This document shows, piece after piece, positions 1-5,235 of a stretch of 6,890 nucleotides of DNA. Each line of letters starts with the position of its first letter. Position 1 is the stretch's first letter. Origin of the DNA: CAZWSE01 sp964636575 (GTDB lineage Bacteria; Pseudomonadota; Alphaproteobacteria; Rhodobacterales; Rhodobacteraceae); assembly GCA_964636575.1 (NCBI GenBank), contig CAZWSE010000137.1, forward strand, positions 1 through 6,890. The letters run 5' to 3'. Under the pieces are notes generated by a model, which was not told the DNA's origin, ran no database searches, and worked only from the letters and a program-made list of their open reading frames with translations. A program made the position numbers and the translations under genes.

Positions 1-186
1 AACGCAGCCAAAGGCGAAGGCATCATCGTGTTCTCCGTTGCCTTTGAGGCCCCAGACGGTGGTAAAGCCGCTTTGCAAGATTGCGCCTCAACTGCCGGTC
101 ATTACTTTGACGTCAAAGGCAAAGACTTGTCCGAAGCATTCGCGTCGATTGCGCGTCAGATCAGCCAGTTGAAACTGACCCAATAA
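1..186 (+). CDS. VWA-domain TadG-like protein, C-terminal fragment (5' end outside window)
   Basis: The reading frame is open from the first base and ends at TAA 184-186, giving the last 61 residues of a longer protein. It aligns without gaps to the last 61 residues of the protein encoded at 529-2202; by hand count 41 of 61 residues are identical. It contains the final VWA beta strand (IIVFSVAFEAP), a conserved Cys in 'LQDCAST', the 'HYF' motif and the family end 'AFASIARQISQLKLTQ'. From this I infer that the missing part resembles its neighbour: an N-terminal membrane anchor followed by a periplasmic VWA domain. Its codons favour GCC for Ala, unlike the 3' half of the next gene. It is followed by a strong terminator, so it probably ends its own transcript. 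The identity to the neighbour is clear; the function is only inferred. Confidence 0.9.
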   Translation, partial: NAAKGEGIIVFSVAFEAPDGGKAALQDCASTAGHYFDVKGKDLSEAFASIARQISQLKLTQ

Positions 187-223
187 ACGTGGACGTGGTC
201 TCGTCCTCTCAGCGTCTTATCAC

Positions 224-258
224 ACCGAAGTCCCGCACGCCGGGGCTTCGGTTTTTTT
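224..258 (+). terminator. Rho-independent terminator after the first VWA gene
   Basis: An 11-bp stem (224-234 pairing with 242-252, one G-U pair) closes a 7-base loop and runs into seven consecutive T (252-258). It lies 38 bp after the stop codon at 186. It separates the first VWA gene from the next one, which therefore needs its own promoter. Confidence 0.9.
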
Positions 259-442
259 GTAGTCTTTGTTCGGCGTCGCTTGGACGATCTTAGCCAACGG
301 GGAAATATCCAAACCAAGCACGCAACCACGAAACTGCATCTCATTTTTGACACAAATTCGCTAACCGATTGGCTGCGCACCCGACAACTTGTCGCCATAT
401 TTCGATCGATGGATCAGCCGGTCGCATGACTGCCCTACCCGT

Positions 443-458
443 TTGATCAGTCGTTAAC
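443..458 (+). promoter_or_regulatory. Putative CtrA binding site (one mismatch) upstream of the VWA gene at 529
   Basis: The site reads TTGA-N7-TTAAC, one base away from the CtrA consensus TTAA-N7-TTAAC described in Caulobacter. Its right half belongs to a 9-mer, GTTAACAAA (453-461), that recurs at 2262-2270 and 5123-5131. The right half overlaps a -35-like hexamer, as is common at CtrA-activated promoters. The site lies about 70 bp upstream of the start codon. The call rests on pattern and position only. Confidence 0.5.
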
Positions 459-482
459 AAACTCGCCGCGCTGTCACATTAT
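454..482 (+). promoter_or_regulatory. Possible promoter for the VWA gene at 529
   Basis: TTAACA (454-459, five of six matches to TTGACA) is followed after 17 bp by CATTAT (477-482, four of six matches to TATAAT). It sits between the upstream terminator and the start codon, where a promoter is required. The -35 element coincides with the TTAAC half of the CtrA-like site. The hexamers are imperfect, so this is a plausible rather than a firm call. Confidence 0.35.
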
Positions 483-509
483 CGCCCCGTTTCATCCCGA
501 TAACCGTGC

Positions 510-514
510 AGGAG
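510..514 (+). promoter_or_regulatory. Ribosome binding site with long spacing
   Basis: AGGAG ends 14 bases before the ATG at 529, longer than the usual 5-9. No in-frame ATG, GTG or TTG lies closer to it, and the next in-frame ATG (541) is further away. The 529 start is therefore the best available, though translation initiation may be weak. Confidence 0.55.
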
Positions 515-528
515 TCCTCAAACAATAC

Positions 529-2202
529 ATGAGCGAAAAAATGTTGATCACTCACCACCTTTGGACCGCCTTGCAAAAGCGCGGCCTGTCAAAAACAAAC
601 AAACACCTCGCCCGCTTTGCCCGCGAAGAAGACGGCGTTGTGACAGCGATGGCTTTGTTCTTTGTTCTGATGATGTGCCTTGTGGGCGGCATCGGTGTTG
701 ATTTGATGCGCAACGAGATGGAGCGCACCAACGTGCAAGCCACCCTCGACCGCGCCGTGCTTGCAGCTTCCGATATGGAACAGGTCATGTCGCCCGAAGG
801 CGTCGTGCGCGATTACTTCGCCAAAGCAGGTCTGACTGAATTTCTCAACGGCGGTTCTGTCAGCGTCACCGACAACATGAACACCCGTGAAGTCACCGCC
901 ATTGCGCGCGGCACCACCAAGAACATGTTCATGAGCGTTCTTGGCCGCACCACCCTCCCCATCTACGGCCGTTCCACCGCCGCAGAGGGCGTGTCCAACA
1001 TCGAGGTTTCTCTGGTTGTGGACATCTCGGGCTCCATGGGCGGACGCAAGATCGAGGAAATGCGCACAGCCGCCAGTGAATTCGTGGACATCGTGCTCGA
1101 CCCGTCTCAGGCCGAAACAGTGACCGTGTCGCTTGTGCCCTACAACGGCAAGGTCAACGCAGGGTCCTTAGTCAACGATTACTACACCTTCAGCGACCAA
1201 CGGCTGGCAGCCAACTGCGTCCGGTTCTCGGCCACACAGTTCAACATGGTCGGCCTGCAAAACAACGAACACCCCGAACGGCTGGCTCGGTTCGACAAGA
1301 ACACGGGCGGCTGGGCAAACAGCATCCAAGACCCGCACTGCCAAACCAGCGACTTCGGCGCGATCCTGCCATGGTCCAACGACCCGACCGAGCTAAAGAC
1401 GCATATCAACACACTTCAAGCAGGCGGCTGGACAGCGATCGATCTGGGGATGAAATGGGCAAGCATCCTGCTTGATCCAACAAGCCAGGACGAACTGTCA
1501 GCCATGGCCACAGACGGACACGTGGAACCACGGTTCGTCGGGCGCCCGTCCAACTACTACACGCCGGCCTCAACAGACCCACACACGATGAAAGTGGTGG
1601 TGCTGATGACAGACGGAGCAAACACCAACCAATACGACCTGAAGCAAGAATTCAAATCAGGGGCATCGGACCTCTTTCTGGCACTGGATCCAAACGGAAC
1701 GATGCCATCGGGGGAAAACCGATACTCAGTCTACGACGCAGGGCTGGAACAGTACTACTGGGTGGAAGACAGAACATGGAACGCACTGCCCAAAGGGGCA
1801 GACGGGGACCCAGACTTTATCGCACAAGGGCTGGTGAGCCGGGTCACCAACATTGACCTGTTTGGGACTTATCCGGTGCAACACATCGTACAGGCGTTCT
1901 ACAGCGATCCGGAATATCTGGGCGTGGCAGGCGCATTGCGCGCAAGCGAAATCGGAAACGCAGCAGAACTGACAGCGCAACAAACCATCGGGGATGCGAA
2001 CCTGAAAGACATCTGCGATGTGGCGAAAGGCGCAGGGGTTGTCGTGTTCGCAGTGGCCTTTGAAGCACCACCGGGCGGGCAACAAGCACTGCAACAATGC
2101 GCATCGTCAACAGCACATTACTTCAACGCAGCAGGGACAGAACTGTCCACGGCGTTTGCGTCCATTGCACGACAGATCAGCGCGCTGAAACTGACACAGT
2201 AA
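529..2202 (+). CDS. Membrane-anchored VWA-domain, TadG-like pilus-associated protein
   Basis: 557 aa. A basic cytoplasmic N-terminus (residues 1-35) leads into 'EEDGVVTA' and one hydrophobic helix (about 40-57), followed by 'GVDLMRNEMERT', the layout of the TadE/TadG-like N-terminal family. The rest should be periplasmic. A VWA domain follows with all three metal-site (MIDAS) elements: D165-x-S167-x-S169 in 'VVDISGSM', T302 in 'GGWTAIDLGM' and T361-D362-G363. Long inserts lie between D165 and T302 and between residues 364 and 490. Cys230, Cys271, Cys496 and Cys524 could form periplasmic disulfides. The protein ends in 'AFASIARQISALKLTQ', as do both neighbouring paralogues. Unlike TadE proteins it has no Glu five residues after Gly36, so prepilin-peptidase cleavage is doubtful. 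VWA domains usually bind ligands or partner proteins, so an adhesive or pilus-tip role is inferred. Codon use changes abruptly near position 1390. It has its own upstream region with a CtrA-like site. Confidence 0.93.
   Translation: MSEKMLITHHLWTALQKRGLSKTNKHLARFAREEDGVVTAMALFFVLMMCLVGGIGVDLMRNEMERTNVQATLDRAVLAASDMEQVMSPEGVVRDYFAKAGLTEFLNGGSVSVTDNMNTREVTAIARGTTKNMFMSVLGRTTLPIYGRSTAAEGVSNIEVSLVVDISGSMGGRKIEEMRTAASEFVDIVLDPSQAETVTVSLVPYNGKVNAGSLVNDYYTFSDQRLAANCVRFSATQFNMVGLQNNEHPERLARFDKNTGGWANSIQDPHCQTSDFGAILPWSNDPTELKTHINTLQAGGWTAIDLGMKWASILLDPTSQDELSAMATDGHVEPRFVGRPSNYYTPASTDPHTMKVVVLMTDGANTNQYDLKQEFKSGASDLFLALDPNGTMPSGENRYSVYDAGLEQYYWVEDRTWNALPKGADGDPDFIAQGLVSRVTNIDLFGTYPVQHIVQAFYSDPEYLGVAGALRASEIGNAAELTAQQTIGDANLKDICDVAKGAGVVVFAVAFEAPPGGQQALQQCASSTAHYFNAAGTELSTAFASIARQISALKLTQ
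616..689 (+). repeat. Coding repeat shared with 2480-2553 (membrane-anchor region of VWA paralogues)
   Basis: These 74 bases match 2480-2553 at 63 positions by hand count. The match includes an identical 20-base block at the left end and an identical 26-base block at the right end (664-689 = 2528-2553). They encode the 'FAREEDGVVTA' segment and the start of the transmembrane helix. The strong DNA-level match marks a duplication and a possible site for recombination between the two genes. Confidence 0.85.
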
Positions 2203-2262
2203 GCGGGCAAAACACGGGCAAAGCAGAGAAACAATCCAAGGCACACATGCAAGATTGTCCAG

Positions 2263-2278
2263 TTAACAAAGCGTTAAC
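2263..2278 (+). promoter_or_regulatory. Putative CtrA binding site (exact consensus) upstream of the VWA gene at 2393
   Basis: TTAA-N7-TTAAC matches the full CtrA consensus with no mismatch. It lies in the 190-bp gap (2203-2392) between two VWA genes, about 115 bp before the downstream start codon. No convincing -10 hexamer stands at 16-18 bp from either half, so the transcription start cannot be placed. I see no terminator after the upstream gene in this gap, so read-through from 529-2202 is also possible. Confidence 0.6.
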
Positions 2279-2392
2279 CCGCCAAAAGGCCGCTAACCTG
2301 CCCGAATTCAACCACAATCATCCGGCACTAACAAAGATGGATAAAAGAAATTTGCGCGGAGATGGGACACAGAACCGCGGAAAGGTGAACAG

Positions 2393-3988
2393 ATGATTAA
2401 GTCGGTATTAAATTCGAAAGTGGCGCAGAAATGCATGCCCTGCGCGATGCGCAAACACGCGGCTGAGCAAGCGGCCGAGTTTGCCCGCGAAGAAGACGGT
2501 GTTGTCACTGCATTTTCGGTGTTCATGGTTCTGATGATGTGCCTTGTGGGCGGGATCGGGGTTGACCTGATGCGCAACGAAATGGAACGGACCCAAGTGC
2601 AGGCGGTTGTTGACCGGGCTGTGCTGGCGGCGGCCGATCTGGATCAATTGCTGGACCCGGAAGAAGTCGTTGGGGAATACTTTAACAAAGCAGGCATCGG
2701 CCACTACTTCTACAGCGTGGACGTGCAAGAAGGCCTGAATTTCAAAATCGTAAACGCACAAGCACGCGGCACGACGCCGACCATGTTCATGTCTGTGATG
2801 GGGCGCGAAACGCTGCCGCTTTGGGCCAGCTCAACCGCTGAAGAACGGATCGCGAAAGTCGAAATCTCGCTCGTGGTCGATATCTCAGGCTCGATGGCTT
2901 GGGACAACAAAATGGAAAACCTGCAAGATGCGGCGTCTACCTTCGTGGACACAGTATTGCGGGACGAAACAGAAGACCTGATCTCGGTGTCTCTGGTGCC
3001 CTATTCTGAGCACGTGAACATCGGGCCGGACATCTTCAACCAGATGAACATCCAACAGTTGCACACCAAATCGCACTGCGTTGAACTGCGCGATCAGGAC
3101 TATGAAACACCGCGCCTGAACTATTCGCGTCGCTATCAGCAGATGCAGCATTTCCAGTGGAACTACGACGGTGATCCGAACCCGGATTACCCGATCCAGT
3201 GGGGCACCGAAACGCTCGAAGGCAATGACTATGACGTCTATGCAGCCAATGGCGGCGACTATAGCGACATGCCAAATATCAACTCCATCCGAAGCGCTTG
3301 GAAAGATACTGAAATCGTAAACGAATGGAACGGCAACGTGGTGATCGACACCGTTTGCCCGCAATTCCCTTACGAAGAAGTCAAAGCTATCTCTCAGGAT
3401 GCTGAAGAATTGAAAGTCCGGATCGGCGCCCTGCGCCCACGGGCCGGTACGCAAATCTTCATGGGCATGAAATGGGGCGCGACCCTGCTTGATCCAACGT
3501 TCCGCAATGTGACGTCCTCTATGGTTCTGCAAAACAAGGTTGACCCGATCTTTTCGTCACGCCCTGCAGAATATGATGATGCCGATACGCTCAAAACCAT
3601 CGTTCTGATGACCGACGGGATGAACAGCTCGACCAAGCGGATCGTCGGCGGCCTGTACAACAGCAACAGCGAACGCGCGCATTGGGCTCGGTACAACTTC
3701 AACTACTACACATACCGCTATGTCAGCTCATGGCGCCGGTCACAGTGGTACTACACCAAGTACCCGACCACCCAAGGCAACGCGATGCTCGATACAATCT
3801 GTGATGTTGTCAAAGACGACGGGATCATCGTGTGGACCATCGGGTTCGAAGTGACCAACGACAGCGCCGATGTCATGCGTGACTGTGCATCGACACCAAG
3901 CCACTTCTTCCGTGTGGAAGGGATCGAAATTGCGGCTGCTTTCGAAGCGATCGCCCGTCAAATTAACCAATTGAGGTTGACCCAATGA
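2393..3988 (+). CDS. Membrane-anchored VWA-domain, TadG-like pilus-associated protein (second complete paralogue)
   Basis: 531 aa. AAAGGTGA, seven bases before the ATG, is a good ribosome binding site and fixes the start. Residues 30-68 are almost identical to the preceding paralogue: 'FAREEDGVVTA', a transmembrane helix at about 41-57, then 'GVDLMRNEMERT'. The VWA metal site is complete: D163-x-S165-x-S167, T353 in 'AGTQIFMGM' and T407-D408-G409. The insert between D163 and T353 is 50-odd residues longer than in the neighbour, rich in Tyr, Asp, Asn and Gln. The stretch after TDG is much shorter and carries an aromatic, basic patch at 430-457 (many Tyr, Trp, Arg). Cys229, Cys322, Cys470 and Cys498 parallel the neighbour's four periplasmic Cys. 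A 'CMPC' pair (Cys14, Cys17) lies in the short cytoplasmic tail. It ends 'AFEAIARQINQLRLTQ'. The stop overlaps the next start by ATGA, so expression is probably coupled to the tadE-like genes. Role as a pilus or envelope ligand-binding component is inferred. Confidence 0.93.
   Translation: MIKSVLNSKVAQKCMPCAMRKHAAEQAAEFAREEDGVVTAFSVFMVLMMCLVGGIGVDLMRNEMERTQVQAVVDRAVLAAADLDQLLDPEEVVGEYFNKAGIGHYFYSVDVQEGLNFKIVNAQARGTTPTMFMSVMGRETLPLWASSTAEERIAKVEISLVVDISGSMAWDNKMENLQDAASTFVDTVLRDETEDLISVSLVPYSEHVNIGPDIFNQMNIQQLHTKSHCVELRDQDYETPRLNYSRRYQQMQHFQWNYDGDPNPDYPIQWGTETLEGNDYDVYAANGGDYSDMPNINSIRSAWKDTEIVNEWNGNVVIDTVCPQFPYEEVKAISQDAEELKVRIGALRPRAGTQIFMGMKWGATLLDPTFRNVTSSMVLQNKVDPIFSSRPAEYDDADTLKTIVLMTDGMNSSTKRIVGGLYNSNSERAHWARYNFNYYTYRYVSSWRRSQWYYTKYPTTQGNAMLDTICDVVKDDGIIVWTIGFEVTNDSADVMRDCASTPSHFFRVEGIEIAAAFEAIARQINQLRLTQ
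2397..2411 (+). promoter_or_regulatory. TTAA-N7-TTAA motif inside the first codons of the VWA gene at 2393
   Basis: The motif spans codons 2-7 and is followed by A rather than C. Half-site spacing fits CtrA exactly. Its position at the translation start would suit repression, or it could be chance in an A/T-rich gene start. Confidence is lower than for the intergenic copy at 2263. Confidence 0.3.
2480..2553 (+). repeat. Coding repeat shared with 616-689
   Basis: This is the second copy of the 74-base anchor-encoding segment; see 616-689 for the match details. It lies 1864 bp downstream of the first copy in the same orientation, so recombination between copies would delete most of one paralogue and create a hybrid gene. 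Confidence 0.85.
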
Positions 3989-4518
3989 TTGCCAAATCTC
4001 TGAACTTCCTACGTACCTTCGGGCGTAAAGAAGATGGACAAATGGTCGTAGAATTTGCGTTCTTCGTACCTTTGATCTTCACCATCTTTATGACCTCCGT
4101 TGAACTCGGTCTCTATCAGATCCGGTTGATGTTTCTGGAACGTGCTTTGGACGAAACCGTGCGCGACGTGCGTCTGACGACAGGGGCCGTGCCCGGTCAC
4201 CGTGTTCTCAAAGAACGCATCTGCGAACGCGCTGGTTTCTTTGATGACTGCTTGCAGAACATCAACTTGGAAATGACCGTGGTTGACCCGCGCAACATGA
4301 CGCTGTTCCAGAACGGCGCCCAGTGCACCGACCAGTCAGCTCCCCCGACCGAGGCCAACCTGCCAAACGGCTTTGACCACGATCTGATGCTGCTGCGCGC
4401 TTGCGTAAAATTCGATCCGGTCTTCCCGACCTCCGGTATGGGACGCCACTTTGTAAAAGACAGCTCGGGTCAGGCACGTATGGTTGCCAGCTCCGCATTC
4501 GTCCAAGAACCGAGGTAA
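3985..4518 (+). CDS. TadE-like minor pseudopilin (TadE/TadG family)
   Basis: 177 aa. The N-terminus is a class III prepilin-type leader: a short basic stretch, Gly18, then 'QMVVEF', with Glu23 at +5 after the predicted cleavage and a hydrophobic helix at about 24-43. In Tad systems such leaders are cut by the prepilin peptidase TadV. The remaining 130 residues should be periplasmic and hold four Cys (in 'ERICERAG', 'DDCLQN', 'AQCTDQ' and 'RACVKF'). GAGG, eight bases upstream within the end of the preceding gene, and the ATGA overlap point to translational coupling with the VWA gene. The length and layout fit the TadE family. In known Tad systems TadE and TadF are minor pseudopilins needed for pilus biogenesis; the exact partner pilus is not visible here. 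Confidence 0.88.
   Translation: MIAKSLNFLRTFGRKEDGQMVVEFAFFVPLIFTIFMTSVELGLYQIRLMFLERALDETVRDVRLTTGAVPGHRVLKERICERAGFFDDCLQNINLEMTVVDPRNMTLFQNGAQCTDQSAPPTEANLPNGFDHDLMLLRACVKFDPVFPTSGMGRHFVKDSSGQARMVASSAFVQEPR
4512..4515 (+). promoter_or_regulatory. Ribosome binding site that decides the start at 4526
   Basis: GAGG lies 10 bases before ATG 4526, at the very end of the preceding gene. The frame is also open from an earlier ATG at 4484, but that start has no good ribosome binding site, overlaps the upstream gene by 35 bases and would add 14 residues ahead of the conserved leader. ATG 4526 places Gly18 and Glu23 exactly as in the preceding tadE-like gene. Confidence 0.7.
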
Positions 4519-4525
4519 CAGGCCA

Positions 4526-5107
4526 ATGTTCACACGTGCTACAAACTTCCTGCGGACCTTCCGCGAAGACACACGCGGCAGCGTCACGGTCGAAGCGATC
4601 CTGATTTTGCCAATGCTGTTCTGGATTTATCTGTCGATCTTTTCGATCTTCGATGCCTTCCGTCAGTATAGTCTGAACCAGAAAGCGGCCTTTACCATTG
4701 CCGATCTTCTGTCGCGCGAAACTGCACCGATCAACGCGAACTATCTGACAAACATGCAGACCCTGTTGGACTACATCGTCACCGGCAACGACGACAGCGA
4801 CCTGCGCGTCACCGTCATCACCTATGATGCCGAAGATGATGATTTTGAGGTTTTATGGTCCAAGAAAAAGGGCGCACGCCCCGAACTGACGACCAGCGAC
4901 GTTCAAAACTGGCACCAGCGTCTGCCCGTCATGCCCGACGGAGAGCTGATCGTTGTGACCGAGACATGGAACTACTACGACCCGCCCTTCAACACCGGCC
5001 TGGAAGAGCGTGTGATCCACAACTTCGTGTTCACCCGCCCACGCTACGCGCCACAGCTGTTGTGGTCGAACGATAACAGCGGCGGATCCGTAGGCTCCGG
5101 CAGCTAA
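4526..5107 (+). CDS. TadE-like minor pseudopilin (second copy)
   Basis: 193 aa from ATG 4526. The leader shares 'NFLRTF' at residues 7-12 with the preceding TadE-like protein. It then has Gly18 followed by 'SVTVEA', putting Glu23 at the +5 position of a class III prepilin site, and a hydrophobic helix at about 24-43. The periplasmic part is unrelated in detail to the first copy, lacks Cys, and ends in a Gly/Ser-rich tail ('GGSVGSGS'). The gene starts 7 bp after the preceding stop, so it belongs to the same operon. A pair of distinct TadE-like subunits recalls the TadE and TadF pair of Tad systems; which one this corresponds to cannot be told by eye. A terminator follows 30 bp after the stop. 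Confidence 0.87.
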   Translation: MFTRATNFLRTFREDTRGSVTVEAILILPMLFWIYLSIFSIFDAFRQYSLNQKAAFTIADLLSRETAPINANYLTNMQTLLDYIVTGNDDSDLRVTVITYDAEDDDFEVLWSKKKGARPELTTSDVQNWHQRLPVMPDGELIVVTETWNYYDPPFNTGLEERVIHNFVFTRPRYAPQLLWSNDNSGGSVGSGS

Positions 5108-5123
5108 ACCACTGCCTAGAACG

Positions 5124-5138
5124 TTAACAAATCGTTAA
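5124..5138 (+). promoter_or_regulatory. TTAA-N7-TTAA motif in the convergent gap
   Basis: An exact half-site pair follows the last + strand gene, with the shared GTTAACAAA 9-mer on its left (5123-5131). Its right edge overlaps the A-run of the terminator stem. The genes on both sides converge here, so it does not sit at an obvious promoter. It may be a site for an antisense or unlabelled transcript, or a leftover of duplicated intergenic sequence. Confidence 0.3.
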
Positions 5139-5169
5139 AACCGCTTCCCCAAAAGGGTGGCGGTTTTTT
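5137..5169 (+). terminator. Rho-independent terminator of the VWA-TadE operon
   Basis: Arms 5137-5149 and 5155-5167 pair over 13 positions, with one G-U pair and one U-U mismatch, around a 5-base loop (5150-5154). Six T (5164-5169) follow. The run of A at the left arm gives T on the other strand, so the hairpin may also stop the convergent - strand transcript, though less strongly. Confidence 0.85.
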
Positions 5170-5197
5170 CATGTTTTACAGTCGGTTAGAGAGCGAG

Positions 5198-5212
5198 GTT
5201 TCGCCGCGAAAC
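5198..5212. repeat. Short inverted repeat near the 3' end of the - strand unit
   Basis: GTTTCG and CGAAAC form a 6-bp stem around a 3-base loop, 24 bp past the stop codon of the - strand gene ending at 5236. No T-run follows on either strand, so it is not a classical terminator; it may stabilise the mRNA end or add to termination. Confidence 0.35.
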
Positions 5213-5235
5213 GTCCAATTTCGGCCTTTCGCCTT

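Larger units (their letters stand above)
187..528 (+). other. 342-bp intergenic region between two VWA genes
   Basis: This gap holds the terminator at 224-258, a CtrA-like site at 443-458, a possible promoter at 454-482 and the ribosome binding site at 510-514. The stretch 260-440 shows no coding potential. A perfect TTGACA lies at 347-352, but no -10-like hexamer is found 16-18 bases downstream, so I do not call a promoter there. Confidence 0.8.

Noticed and set aside
347..352. Perfect TTGACA as a -35 element
   Set aside because: No -10-like hexamer follows at 16-18 bp, and the start codon is about 180 bp away.
1380..1440. Frameshift or assembly join at the codon-use change in the VWA gene
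   Set aside because: The frame remains open and the metal-site Thr (T302) and TDG motifs follow in proper order, so no break in the gene is visible. A chimeric join in frame cannot be fully excluded without reads.
2885..3532. Open frame of 215 codons on the - strand inside the second complete VWA gene
   Set aside because: It lies antisense to a gene with clear motifs, has no good ribosome binding site, and its His/Val/Arg-rich content is typical of an antisense reading frame.
4484..4525. Earlier ATG start for the second tadE-like gene
   Set aside because: It would add 14 residues before a leader that matches its neighbour from ATG 4526, overlap the upstream gene by 35 bases, and lack a fitting ribosome binding site.
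1..5107. Mobile element or prophage carrying the paralogue array
   Set aside because: No transposase, integrase, terminal inverted repeats, attachment site or tRNA gene is visible in the window.
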